The notes: generated by a model not told the origin, from the sequence alone. A stretch of 64,000 bases of DNA from Actinocrispum wychmicini (GCF_004345645.1 NZ_SLWS01000015.1:1-64000), one strand, 5' to 3'. Counted from the stretch's first letter, positions 32,449 to 40,705 are shown. Numbers and translations are program-made.

Positions 32449-32756
32449 CCCTGGTCTTGTTCACGTTCATCCTCGGCGCGGGCACGTTCGCGCTACGGCT
32501 CGCGGGACCGGCCCTGCGCTCCCGCGTGGTGCTCTCACCCCGGGTCGAGAAGCTCATGACGGTGGCCGTCGTGGTTTTGTTCGCCGCGTTGGTCGCCACA
32601 TCGGCACTGATCCAGAACCACGCGTTCGCCGGCATCGCCCGCCCGGCAGGTGTCGCGGTCGGCGGGATCCTGGCGTGGCGCAAGGCGCCGTTCGTGGTCG
32701 TGGTGATCGCCGCCGCGGCGACCGCAGCCCTCCTACGACTCGCCGGCGTGCCCTAA
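32445..32756 (+). CDS. azlD: AzlD-family small membrane subunit
   Basis: 103-residue protein with about four hydrophobic helices. It has the AzlD pattern (FRL-like ALRLAGPALRSR, VVVLFAALVATSAL, WRKAPFVVVVIAA). The ATG overlaps the AzlC stop (ATGA), so the two are made together. The stop overlaps the end of the convergent pentapeptide gene. Confidence 0.88.
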   Translation: MTLVLFTFILGAGTFALRLAGPALRSRVVLSPRVEKLMTVAVVVLFAALVATSALIQNHAFAGIARPAGVAVGGILAWRKAPFVVVVIAAAATAALLRLAGVP

Positions 32757-33550
32757 GTCCAGTGCGGGGGCCGGGTGAGCGCGGCGGGCAGGCGCGTGAC
32801 GGCGTTGCCTTTCGCCGCGTTCACCTGGGTCTGGCTGAGGAAGAGGGCGTCCGACAGGTCGGCTCCGGCCAGGTCGGTGTCGCGGAGGTCCGCGCCGATC
32901 AGGTCCGCTTTGCGCAGGTCGGCGTCCCGAAGGTCGGCGCCGATGAGGTACGCGCCGCGCAGGTTCGCACCCCGCAGGTCGGCGCCTTTCAGCTTGGCGC
33001 CGATCAGGTCCGCTCCCCTGCGGTCCTTCTTCTGGGGCCGCACATCCGCGCGGACCAGCTCACTCGACTTCAGCAGCAACGTGTTCACGTCCTGCCGGAC
33101 CGCGGCCACGTCCAACGCCAGCAGCTCGGCGGGCTTGCCGTTGGTGAGGTCCGTGACCCTCGCCAGCTCACGCCGCAGATCCTTGTGCACCGGCCGGGCC
33201 GCGCTCCACGTCAACGCGGACGTCATGTACCACAACAGTTCGTGCAGTTGGCGCATGACCGGGAAGACGTCGAACATCGCCCGCGCGTCGGCGTCGTGCC
33301 ATGACGTCCCACCGAAGGTCACCTGGGAGACCTGCTGGCCGGCGCCAAAACAGTCGTACACCGTGCACCCGGGAAAGCCCGACTCCCGCAGCCGCGAATG
33401 GATACCGCAGCGGTAGTCCGGCCGAAGGTTGCGGCACGGCTCGCCGACGGCCTTGGTGGTCGCGAAGTCGGCAGACGCCGTGAAGGCCAGCGCGACACAG
33501 CACAGCCCGAAGCAGTTGGCACAGTCGGCGCGAAGTTCTCGAATAGACAC
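32753..33550 (-). CDS. pentapeptide-repeat protein with Cys-rich N-terminus
   Basis: 265-residue protein. The N-terminal half has clustered cysteines (CANCFGLCC at about 10-18, then Cys in EPCRNL, YRCGIH, FPGCTVYDC) that could bind a metal. Residues about 175-240 are A(D/N)Lxx pentapeptide repeats (GADLIGAKLKGADLRGANL), which fold into a right-handed beta-helix. The same two-part architecture is conserved in other actinobacteria; function unknown. Some pentapeptide proteins mimic DNA, but nothing here shows that. Confidence 0.85.
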   Translation of the reverse strand: MSIRELRADCANCFGLCCVALAFTASADFATTKAVGEPCRNLRPDYRCGIHSRLRESGFPGCTVYDCFGAGQQVSQVTFGGTSWHDADARAMFDVFPVMRQLHELLWYMTSALTWSAARPVHKDLRRELARVTDLTNGKPAELLALDVAAVRQDVNTLLLKSSELVRADVRPQKKDRRGADLIGAKLKGADLRGANLRGAYLIGADLRDADLRKADLIGADLRDTDLAGADLSDALFLSQTQVNAAKGNAVTRLPAALTRPPHWT

Positions 33551-33597
33551 TGCCGATCATGCTACCGGTTGACAACCGGACCTTCGTCCGCGACTCT

Positions 33598-33625
33598 GAA
33601 AGAGAACTTTCGAAAGAACTCTTTC
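33598..33625. promoter_or_regulatory. nested palindromic operator of the HTH-MFS operon
   Basis: Outer arms GAAAGAG (33598-33604) and CTCTTTC (33619-33625) enclose a perfect inner palindrome CTTTCGAAAG (33607-33616). It lies 22 nt before the regulator start, so autoregulation is likely. A second inverted repeat, CCGGTT-N3-AACCGG (33565-33579), contains a TTGACA hexamer. Confidence 0.65.
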
Positions 33626-33646
33626 AAGACTCTGGGACGGTGGGCG

Positions 33647-34225
33647 ATGGCCGAACGGATGCGGGTACGGGACGTCGAACTGATGCGCGCGCTGGCCCAC
33701 CCCCTGCGCTCGGCGCTGCTGAACTACCTGATGGCGGTGGGCCCGCGAACCGCCAGCGAATGCGCGGCGGCGGTGGACTCCACGGCGTCGAACTGCAGCT
33801 GGCACCTCCGCCAGCTGGGCGGGTGGGGCCTGGTCGAACGGGTCGACGGGACCGACGGCCGGGAACGCCCCTGGCGGGCCACCCAGGTCGGCCTTGAGTT
33901 CGGCGACATCAGCACCGACCCGAGCGAACGGGCCGCCTGGCTGGGGGTGATCGGCGGGGCGATCGCCAACGACCACGACATGACCCAGCGGTACATGGAC
34001 ACGGTCGAAACCCTCGACGCCGAGTGGCAGCGGGCCTCCGGGATGAACACCTATGCCCTGCGCCTCACCCCGGACGAGCTGACCGAGCTGAGCGAGACCA
34101 TCGACGCCTTGCTGAAGCCGTACCGGACGACGGTCCGGGAGGACGCCCCGGCGGACTCCCGGCCGGTGCACGCGAGCTGGCGCGCGTTCCTTCGGGTCGA
34201 GGCGGACGGAAAGGCGTCGACATGA
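33647..34225 (+). CDS. ArsR-like winged-helix regulator
   Basis: 192-residue regulator with an N-terminal winged helix-turn-helix of the ArsR/HTH_20 kind (VELMRALAHPLRSALLNYL, then TASECAAAVDSTASNCSWHLRQLGGWGLVERV) and a helical C-terminal domain. No metal-binding cysteine pair is evident. It is coupled to an MFS exporter gene by ATGA and preceded by a nested palindrome, so it likely controls its own operon. Confidence 0.87.
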   Translation: MAERMRVRDVELMRALAHPLRSALLNYLMAVGPRTASECAAAVDSTASNCSWHLRQLGGWGLVERVDGTDGRERPWRATQVGLEFGDISTDPSERAAWLGVIGGAIANDHDMTQRYMDTVETLDAEWQRASGMNTYALRLTPDELTELSETIDALLKPYRTTVREDAPADSRPVHASWRAFLRVEADGKAST

Positions 34226-35439
34226 ACGTGACGTTGTCCCGGCCGTTCGCCCGGCTGTGGGTGGCCGGCCTGTTCGCCGAGGTGGCCGAGTGGATGCTCC
34301 AGGTCGCCCTGCCCGTCTTCATCTACCAGGCCACCGGTTCGGCCAGCGCGACCGCGTTGACCATGGCCGTCGGCGTGCTGCCGATGGTGCTGCTGAGCCC
34401 GGTGGCCGGGATGGTCGCCGACCGGTGGGACCGCGGCCGGGTCTTGTGGTGCGTGTGCCTCGCGCAGGCCGGGGTCGTTGTCCCGTTGTTGGCGGGGGCG
34501 CGGGCCATGCTGGTGGTCTACGTCGTGATGGCCGCGCAGGCGGGGTTGGCCACGTTGTTCGAGCCGGCCCGCAACTCCTTGATGCCGTCGTTGGTGCCGG
34601 CGGACAAGATCACGGCCGCGAACGGGCTGATGGGCATCAACTCCAGTGTGTCCCGGCTCGCCGGCAGTTCGCTCGGCGGCCTGGTGCTGGGGATCGGCGG
34701 GCTCGGCTGGGTGTTGACGGCGTACGTGGCCGCTCTGGTCTTCGCCGCGGTGCTGCTGCTCCCCCGGTTCGCCGACACGTCCGCCCGCGGTACCGCCCCG
34801 ATGTCCGGATGGCTGGCCGGTTTCACCGCGTTCCGGCGTGACCTCCAGCTGCGGTCCGCGTTGGTGACGTTGGTGCTGTGCGCGTTCGCGCAGGGCATGT
34901 TCCTGGTGTTGTTCGTGGTGTTCGTGACCGGCCCGCTTCGGGGTGGGGACACCGAGGTCGGCCTGCTGCGCGGGATCCAGGCCATCGGCGGTCTCGCGGC
35001 CGGCGGTGTCATCGCGACGGTCGCCCGGCGGGTGGCGCCGAGCACGTTGTTCGGCGGCGGCGCGCTCGTCCTCGGCGCACTGTCCATAGTGGTCTGGAAC
35101 TTCCCGAGCGTGACCACGGACACCGCCATCTACGTGGCCCTGTTCGCGGTGGTCGGCGCGCCGGCGGTGTTCTACGTCTCGGGCATGCTGACCGTGCTGC
35201 AGACCGCGACCGCGCCGGATCGCGCCGGCCGGGTCCTGGCCACCGCGTTCGCGGTGATCGCCGGCTGCCAGGCCGCCGGCTCGCTCACCGCGGGCGCCCT
35301 CATCGACGTGTGGAACCTGAACGTCCTGCTGAACGCGCAGGCCGGGATCCTGGTCGCGGCCGGGCTCGTGGCGCTGGCGCGACACTCGCCCAGACTCCTC
35401 CCACACAATCACGTCACCGCTTACGGGAGCAACGGGTGA
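34222..35439 (+). CDS. MFS transporter (multidrug or macrolide efflux-like)
   Basis: 405-residue MFS protein with about 11-12 helices. It has the DRWDRGRVL motif A between helices 2 and 3 and an overall MefA/enterobactin-exporter-like pattern. Substrate unknown. Start ATG 34222 overlaps the regulator stop (ATGA). Confidence 0.88.
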   Translation: MNVTLSRPFARLWVAGLFAEVAEWMLQVALPVFIYQATGSASATALTMAVGVLPMVLLSPVAGMVADRWDRGRVLWCVCLAQAGVVVPLLAGARAMLVVYVVMAAQAGLATLFEPARNSLMPSLVPADKITAANGLMGINSSVSRLAGSSLGGLVLGIGGLGWVLTAYVAALVFAAVLLLPRFADTSARGTAPMSGWLAGFTAFRRDLQLRSALVTLVLCAFAQGMFLVLFVVFVTGPLRGGDTEVGLLRGIQAIGGLAAGGVIATVARRVAPSTLFGGGALVLGALSIVVWNFPSVTTDTAIYVALFAVVGAPAVFYVSGMLTVLQTATAPDRAGRVLATAFAVIAGCQAAGSLTAGALIDVWNLNVLLNAQAGILVAAGLVALARHSPRLLPHNHVTAYGSNG

Positions 35440-35503
35440 CCCTGGCACCTCGCACAGGGATCCGCGACGCCTGGTAACCCCAGGTGCGCTGTTGGGGCAC
35501 GAT

Positions 35504-36322
35504 CTAGATTCGGGCGAACCAGTCCCGCACCGCGGTGACGCCGCCCGAACCCAACGCGACCATCAGCGCCATCCGCGCCTGGACCGGGGTCAAGCCACGC
35601 GCGCTGATCGCGCCCATCCGTTCGGCGAGCTCGGGGCCGACGGACATCCCTGCCGGACCCGTCGCGGCGACGACCACCGGAATGTCCCAGTCGGACAGCT
35701 CGCTGACGGTACTGAACAGCTCCACCGGGATGCTCCCGGAGCCGGTGCCTTCGAGCACGACCCCGCGGGCGCCCGCGTCCACGGCTGTGTACACGATCGA
35801 CCCGGGCATGCCCGGGTACGTCCTGATCAGGGCGACGTCGGTTTCCGGTTCGCCTTTCGGTTCGGGCCACTGCCGTCGTACGACGTCCTGGACCGTCCCG
35901 TCGAGACAAACCGCGACGCCATCGGCTCGGGACGCGGCCGCGGTGAGCGCGACGGCCAGGTTGCGCGGACCGTCGCTGCCCGGCGCGTCCAGATACCTTC
36001 GGGCGCCGGTGAACACGATCCCGCCGGGTGCCGTGACGAGCAGGGACGTCAGGAACGACGTGGATTCCATGGCGTCCAGGCCATGTGTGACCACAACACC
36101 GTCGAATCCCTCATCCGACAACGCTTTCCCGACCCGCCGGGCCACCGCCAGCATCGTGCCGGCCGGCATGTCCCAGCTCGGCTCGGCCATCATGTCCGCC
36201 GGCACCACCGCCAGCGACAGCGGTCCCGCGGCGGCCGCCAGTTCGGCGGCTGACGCCACCGACGAACTGCCGGGCCGATAGGCGATGGTGTCGCCGGTGG
36301 CCAGCAGCAGGACCCGTCTCAT
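35504..36322 (-). CDS. L-asparaginase-family amidohydrolase
   Basis: 272-residue asparaginase/glutaminase-type protein, about 50 residues shorter than common type I/II enzymes. The first threonine motif reads ATGDTIAY instead of the usual TGGTIA, the second is THGLDAMES instead of THGTDTMEE, and SDGPRNL is present. The nucleophile Thr (about residue 10) and the second Thr remain, so hydrolysis of asparagine or a related amide is plausible, but the changed loops may alter substrate. An ATG at 36322 and a GTG at 36325 are both possible starts, and both abut the stop of an 18-codon ORF. Confidence 0.83.
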   Translation of the reverse strand: MRRVLLLATGDTIAYRPGSSSVASAAELAAAAGPLSLAVVPADMMAEPSWDMPAGTMLAVARRVGKALSDEGFDGVVVTHGLDAMESTSFLTSLLVTAPGGIVFTGARRYLDAPGSDGPRNLAVALTAAASRADGVAVCLDGTVQDVVRRQWPEPKGEPETDVALIRTYPGMPGSIVYTAVDAGARGVVLEGTGSGSIPVELFSTVSELSDWDIPVVVAATGPAGMSVGPELAERMGAISARGLTPVQARMALMVALGSGGVTAVRDWFARI

Positions 36323-36378
36323 CACAGCGCTCCCACCAGGATCACGATCACGACAGCGACGGCGAGCGCCAGGATCAT
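36322..36378 (-). CDS. 18-residue hydrophobic mini-ORF
   Basis: A 19-codon frame on the minus strand encodes an almost purely hydrophobic peptide (MILALAVAVVIVILVGAL). Its ATG overlaps the stop of the Clp_N gene as ATGA, and its TGA overlaps the asparaginase start (GTGA or TGATG). It therefore fills the gap between the two genes exactly. It could be a single-helix membrane peptide or a translational coupler. This is inferred from the overlaps; there is no independent proof of translation. Confidence 0.45.
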   Translation of the reverse strand: MILALAVAVVIVILVGAL

Positions 36379-37040
36379 TCGTTTCCCAGGCGTTTCTCCA
36401 ACTGTTCGATCCGGCGGATCAGCGGCTCCAGCATCTGGCCAGGCCCCTGGTTGCGCAGGTGCGCGTAGCCGGCGACGGCGGCGACGATCGTGGCCCGCAC
36501 CGACTTGAGGTCCGCGCCGGCCGCGCGCAGCACCTGTCCGCCGGCGCCTTCGTCCTCACTGATGAGGCCCAGCAGCAGGTGCTCGCACCCGATGTAGTTG
36601 TGCCCCATCCCCACCGCCTCGGTCACCGCCAGTTCCAGCGCGTTCGCGGCGTCCGTGGCGAACCGCTGCGGACGGTCCCCAGTCGGCTCCGCGAGCACCT
36701 TCCCGACCTCGCGGGTGATCCGGTCGACCGAGATCTCCACCGCCCGCAGCACCTCAAGGGCGAGGTTGCCGCCTTCGGCGATCACGCCGTACAGCAGGTA
36801 CTCGGTGCCCACCTCGACCGACGCCCGGCCGATCGCGAGACTCACCGCGGCCTTGGCCCGCGTGGTGAACCGGGGCAGTTCCGGCTCGTGGTCCAGTTCG
36901 GCCAGCGCGACGGCCCGGATCGCGCTCACCCGTTTCACCGACTGCTCCAAGGCCCGCTGGCAGATGGCGGACACCGGCACCCCGGACTCCTTGACGGCTT
37001 CGGCCAGGTCGTCCGGCAGGTACACGTTGATTTTCGGCAT
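36375..37040 (-). CDS. ribbon-helix-helix / Clp N-terminal-domain protein
   Basis: 221-residue protein. The first about 45 residues (KINVYLPDDLAEAVKESGVPVSAICQRAL) look like a ribbon-helix-helix DNA-binding domain. Residues about 50-195 form a double Clp_N domain (RFTTRAKAAVSLAIGRA, GTEYLLYGVIAEGGNLA, YIGCEHLLLGLISEDEGAGG). A short coiled coil closes the protein (LIRRIEQLEKRL). There is no AAA+ ATPase. Clp_N normally recognises substrates such as phosphoarginine proteins, so this may be a DNA-binding sensor. A perfect palindrome upstream (37055-37066) could be its own operator. Confidence 0.82.
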   Translation of the reverse strand: MPKINVYLPDDLAEAVKESGVPVSAICQRALEQSVKRVSAIRAVALAELDHEPELPRFTTRAKAAVSLAIGRASVEVGTEYLLYGVIAEGGNLALEVLRAVEISVDRITREVGKVLAEPTGDRPQRFATDAANALELAVTEAVGMGHNYIGCEHLLLGLISEDEGAGGQVLRAAGADLKSVRATIVAAVAGYAHLRNQGPGQMLEPLIRRIEQLEKRLGNE

Positions 37041-37054
37041 GCCCCCGTTTATAC

Positions 37055-37066
37055 CCCCACGTGGGG
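37055..37066. promoter_or_regulatory. palindrome CCCCACGTGGGG upstream of Clp_N gene
   Basis: Perfect 12-bp palindrome 15 bases before the ATG of the ribbon-helix-helix/Clp_N gene, a size typical of RHH operators. Autoregulation is inferred. Confidence 0.55.
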
Positions 37067-37113
37067 TTACATGCAACGGGCGTGCGCGCTCAGGAGACGT
37101 CGTCAGATGGCGA

Positions 37114-37512
37114 TCAGGGCTGGGCGTCGATGATGAAGACCTCCCCCGCCGACCGCCGCGCGCGTGCTTCCACCCGCCGCCAGATCCGGTTGCGGATCAG
37201 CCGTCTGGTCGGCGGGAACAGCAGGGCGATGGCTAAGAGGTCACTGATGAAGCCGGGCAGGATGATCAGGACGGCGGCGGCCGAGATCAGCACGCCGTCG
37301 AGCATCTCCGCCTGCGGTGGCTGCCCGGACCGGACCTTGTCGCGGAACGACATCAGCGTCCGTGTGCCCTCCCGGCGCAGGAGGGCGACGCCGATGACGG
37401 TGGCCAGCACGACCAGCGCGATCGTCGGCAGCACACCGATCACCGACCCGATCGCGATCAACACCGTGATCTCGACCGCGGTCCCCAGCAGCAGGAGCAG
37501 CAGAATGGGCAT
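37114..37512 (-). CDS. fxsA: FxsA family membrane protein
   Basis: 132-residue protein with two pairs of hydrophobic helices (about 1-45 and 68-100) and a basic C-terminal tail, matching the FxsA family in length and pattern (EITVLIAIGSVIGVLPTI, LDGVLISAAAVLIILPGFISDLL). E. coli FxsA affects F-plasmid phage exclusion; the role in actinobacteria is unknown. Confidence 0.85.
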   Translation of the reverse strand: MPILLLLLLGTAVEITVLIAIGSVIGVLPTIALVVLATVIGVALLRREGTRTLMSFRDKVRSGQPPQAEMLDGVLISAAAVLIILPGFISDLLAIALLFPPTRRLIRNRIWRRVEARARRSAGEVFIIDAQP

Positions 37513-37546
37513 ACCCCCTCAACGGACCAGGCCCCGGTTTTTCTCC

Positions 37547-38368
37547 CTAGCCTTTCGTCGCGCCGCCGGTCAGGCCTTTCACGAAGTGTTTCTGCAGGAA
37601 CAGGTAGAAGATCAGGACCGGCAGCGTGGCCAGGAACATCAACGCGAACACGCTGCCGAAGTCCGCCTGGTACTGGCCGATCGACCGGTAGATGCCAGTG
37701 GTGACGGTCGTCCCCTGGCTCGGCCCGAGGATGATGAGCGGGTCGATGAAGTCATTCCAGATCCACACCCCGAGGAAGATCATCACGCTCGCGGTCGCCG
37801 GCCGCAGCAGGGGGAACACGATCCGCCAGAACACCTGGCCGCGCCGGGCGCCGTCGAGGACCGCCGCCTCCTCCAGTTCGATCGGCACCGCGCGGATGAA
37901 CCCGGCGAACACGAACACCCCGAACGGCACGTAGTAGCCGACGTTGAACAGGATCAGCCCCTGCAGGGTGGTCATCAGGTTCGCGATCTGCAGCACGTCC
38001 GAGATGGGGATCAGGATCACCTGCGGCGGGATCATCAGTCCGGACAGCAGCACCAAGGTCAGCACGCGCGTCCACCGGCTGCGTGTCCGTGCCAGGTAGT
38101 GGCCGAGCATCGCCGACAGCACAGTCAACACGGCGACAGACAGCGTGGTGACGAGGATGCTGTTGGTGAGGCTCACCCAGAACAGTTGGTCCGGGCGGGA
38201 CACCACGGCCTCGATGTTGTCCAGCGTCGGCGGGACCGGCGGCGCCGCTGGCTCCTTCGAGATCAGGTCACCACGCTTGAACACGTTGGCCAGCACCAGA
38301 TACAGCGGCACGAAGAAGAGGGCGCTGACGAAGATCGCCACCACCGGACGGATCCATGGCCGGGTCAC
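37547..38368 (-). CDS. carbohydrate ABC transporter permease (MalG type)
   Basis: 273-residue permease with about six helices and the EAA loop EAAVLDGARRGQVFWRIVFPLLRPA that docks the ATPase. It is the third gene of a binding protein-permease-permease operon. GTG 38368 overlaps the MalF-type stop (GTGA). No ATPase gene follows; actinomycetes often share one multi-use ATPase (MsiK) among such importers. Confidence 0.92.
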   Translation of the reverse strand: MTRPWIRPVVAIFVSALFFVPLYLVLANVFKRGDLISKEPAAPPVPPTLDNIEAVVSRPDQLFWVSLTNSILVTTLSVAVLTVLSAMLGHYLARTRSRWTRVLTLVLLSGLMIPPQVILIPISDVLQIANLMTTLQGLILFNVGYYVPFGVFVFAGFIRAVPIELEEAAVLDGARRGQVFWRIVFPLLRPATASVMIFLGVWIWNDFIDPLIILGPSQGTTVTTGIYRSIGQYQADFGSVFALMFLATLPVLIFYLFLQKHFVKGLTGGATKG

Positions 38369-39315
38369 AGGTCGACCTCACGCCGTTGCAGCAACTTCAA
38401 CACGACCCCGGTGACCACCGCGATGATGAGCAGCATGACGATCGCCATCGCCGACGCGTAACCCACGTGGTTGGCGTCGAACCCGGTGGCCAGGACGTTG
38501 AACGCGATGGTGGCCGTGGCGCCCGACCCCGGGCCGCCGTTGGTGATGACCTTGACGAAGTCGTACGTCTTGAACGCGGAGATCAGCAGCACGACCGTGT
38601 TGATGGTGAGCGACGGCGCCAGCAGCGGCCACGTCACCGCCTTGAACCGCCGTACCGGCCCGGCGCCGTCGATCGCCGCCGCCTCAAGGAGTTCCTGCGG
38701 CACACCCTGCAGGCCGGCCAGGTACACCACGACACAGAACCCGAGCATCTGCCAGCACACGATGGACGCCACCGAGTACAGCGCCACGTCCGGATCGGAC
38801 AGCCACCCCGGCGGGTTGCGCACCCCCAGCCACCGCAGCAGCTGGTTCACCGGGCCTTCGGTGTCCAGCAGCCGGGACCAGATGATGCTGACCACGACCG
38901 AGCTGAGGATCACCGGCGTGAAGAACACGCTGCGCAACGCGTTGTAGAGCCCGCCGCGTTTGTCCAGCAGCAGCGCGACCCCCAGACCGAGCACATTCGG
39001 CACGATCACCACGATCAACGTGAGGATCGACGTGACCCGCAAGGCGGTCAGGAACTCGTCGTCGGTGAACAGCAGCCGGAAGTTGTCCAGCCCCTCGAAC
39101 TTCGTGGGCGGGTTGAACGGGTTGTAGTTGGTCAGGCTGTACCCGAACGCGATCAGGATCGGAGCCAGCACGAAGCACACATACGTCAACACCCCGGGCG
39201 CGCCGAACGACACGAAGTGCCACACCCTCGGCCACATCGGACGCCGGCGGCGGACCTTGGCCATCGCACCGCCGGCTTCGCGTGGCGGTGCGGTGGCCTC
39301 AGCGGCGGTGGCCAT
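38365..39315 (-). CDS. carbohydrate ABC transporter permease (MalF type)
   Basis: 316-residue permease with six main helices and the EAA loop EAAAIDGAGPVRRFKAVTWPLLAP. It pairs with the MalG-type protein to form the membrane channel. The gene starts 3 nt after the binding-protein stop and overlaps the MalG-type gene. Confidence 0.92.
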   Translation of the reverse strand: MATAAEATAPPREAGGAMAKVRRRRPMWPRVWHFVSFGAPGVLTYVCFVLAPILIAFGYSLTNYNPFNPPTKFEGLDNFRLLFTDDEFLTALRVTSILTLIVVIVPNVLGLGVALLLDKRGGLYNALRSVFFTPVILSSVVVSIIWSRLLDTEGPVNQLLRWLGVRNPPGWLSDPDVALYSVASIVCWQMLGFCVVVYLAGLQGVPQELLEAAAIDGAGPVRRFKAVTWPLLAPSLTINTVVLLISAFKTYDFVKVITNGGPGSGATATIAFNVLATGFDANHVGYASAMAIVMLLIIAVVTGVVLKLLQRREVDL

Positions 39316-39318
39316 CGG

Positions 39319-40611
39319 CTACTTGGCCTTCGCCCACTCGGTGTCCAGGAACGCGCACGCGTCGGCCACCGACTTGCGACCGGTGATGACGTCCTGGGCG
39401 ACCGCGTAGAACTTGGCCTTCATGCCGGGCAGCAGGCCGTCGTCCGCGGTCTCCCAGCCGAAGCTGTTCACCACCGCGTTCTTGTCCACGGCTTCCTGGT
39501 ACAGGTCGTAGCCGGCCTTCAGGACCGGGCCGATGTCGGCCGGCATCTGGTAGCCCTTGATCGCCGGGACCAGGCCGTCGGCCTTGACCGACACGTCGAT
39601 CTGCTGCTTGTCGGTCTGGAACGCCAACGCGAACCGCTTGGCCGCGTCCAGGTTCTTGGCGTGCGCGTTCACACTCATGCCGCCGCCGGTGTACGCGGGC
39701 ACCACCAGCCGCCCGTCGTCGGTCGGGAAGTTGAACACCCCGATGTCGAAGTCGTGTTTCTTGGTGTCGGCGTTGGCCGCGAACCAGTTGCCCATCGGGT
39801 ACATCGCGCCCTTGCCGTCCAGGAACGCCTGCTCGGTGGCGGCGTAGTCGCGGGACACGCTGTCCTTGTCGATGTAGCCCTTGGCGGCCAGGTCGGCGAA
39901 CTTGGCGACCGCGGCGGTGAACAGCGGATCGCTGAACTTGACCTTGTCGGCGCGCCGCTGGGTCAGCCAGTCCGGGGTCTTGCCGTACACGTCCACGCTG
40001 ACCACGCCGGTCATGATCATCGCGGCCGGGAACCCGTCCTTGCCACCGCCGGTCACGAACGGCGTCAGGCCTTTCGCCTTGAGCTTCGCGGCGGCGTCCA
40101 GCAGGTCCGCCCACGTCTTCGGGGTGCCGGTGACGCCGGCGTCGGCGAACATCTTCTTGTTGTAGTAGACCGGCGGGATCGTCTGGGTGTTCGCCGGCAG
40201 CTGGTGGTGGCCGCCCTTGATCGGGTTGGCGCTCGGGAACTGGAAGTCCTTGAGCTCCTCGGGCTTCCAGTCGTACAGGTTGCCGGCCTCGGCGAACCCG
40301 GCCGGGTCCACCGCGATCATCACGTCCGGGAACTGGCCGGACTGCAGCAACTGCTTGGCGTAGTCGGTGCGCCCCTGCGTGGTGGGCGCGACCAGCTTGG
40401 TCACCTTGATGTCGGGGTTGCTGTCGGTGACCCGTTTGATCGCCGCGTCCCAGTAGGCGGGGGTCAGGTTGGGGGTCTCGAAGGTCAGGAAGCTGACTTC
40501 CTTCCGGTCGCCAGTACCTCCAGCGTTGTTGGTGTCCTGTTTGACCGAGCACGCCGTCAGCGCGACGGTCACCGCGATCACCGCGCCCCAGGCCCGAACC
40601 GTTCTCATCAC
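39319..40611 (-). CDS. sugar ABC transporter substrate-binding lipoprotein
   Basis: 430-residue extracellular binding protein (family 1) with lipobox LTAC (C21) and the usual two-lobe pattern (FPDVMIAVDPAGFAEAG, PPVYYNKKMFADAG, GKGAMYPMGNWF). The ligand is probably a sugar or oligosaccharide but cannot be named. AGGAGG precedes the ATG. Two CATCSGATG sites upstream suggest control by a GntR- or LacI-type regulator encoded elsewhere. Confidence 0.92.
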   Translation of the reverse strand: MMRTVRAWGAVIAVTVALTACSVKQDTNNAGGTGDRKEVSFLTFETPNLTPAYWDAAIKRVTDSNPDIKVTKLVAPTTQGRTDYAKQLLQSGQFPDVMIAVDPAGFAEAGNLYDWKPEELKDFQFPSANPIKGGHHQLPANTQTIPPVYYNKKMFADAGVTGTPKTWADLLDAAAKLKAKGLTPFVTGGGKDGFPAAMIMTGVVSVDVYGKTPDWLTQRRADKVKFSDPLFTAAVAKFADLAAKGYIDKDSVSRDYAATEQAFLDGKGAMYPMGNWFAANADTKKHDFDIGVFNFPTDDGRLVVPAYTGGGMSVNAHAKNLDAAKRFALAFQTDKQQIDVSVKADGLVPAIKGYQMPADIGPVLKAGYDLYQEAVDKNAVVNSFGWETADDGLLPGMKAKFYAVAQDVITGRKSVADACAFLDTEWAKAK

Positions 40612-40642
40612 CGGCCTCCTTGCCGCTCCGTGCGGAGGATTT

Positions 40643-40705
40643 CATCGGATGCCTGCCGCCCAGTCACGGAGTTGCAAAGGTTTACCACCTGGATACATCC
40701 GATGT
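40643..40705. promoter_or_regulatory. paired CATCSGATG sites upstream of sugar ABC operon
   Basis: CATCGGATG (40643-40651) and ACATCCGATGT (40695-40705) are near-palindromes with the same CATC-S-GATG core, 32 and 84 nt before the binding-protein start. GntR-family operators often have such short palindromes. No regulator gene adjoins them. Confidence 0.55.

Noticed and set aside
34051..35448. 465-codon minus-strand frame across the MFS gene at 34222-35439
   Set aside because: Low-complexity His/Arg/Gly-rich shadow of a membrane transporter with coherent helices and an ATGA-coupled start.
39299..40645. 448-codon minus-strand frame overlapping the binding protein
   Set aside because: Same strand but another frame of the binding-protein gene. 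It has no lipobox or domain, and its start lacks a good ribosome site.
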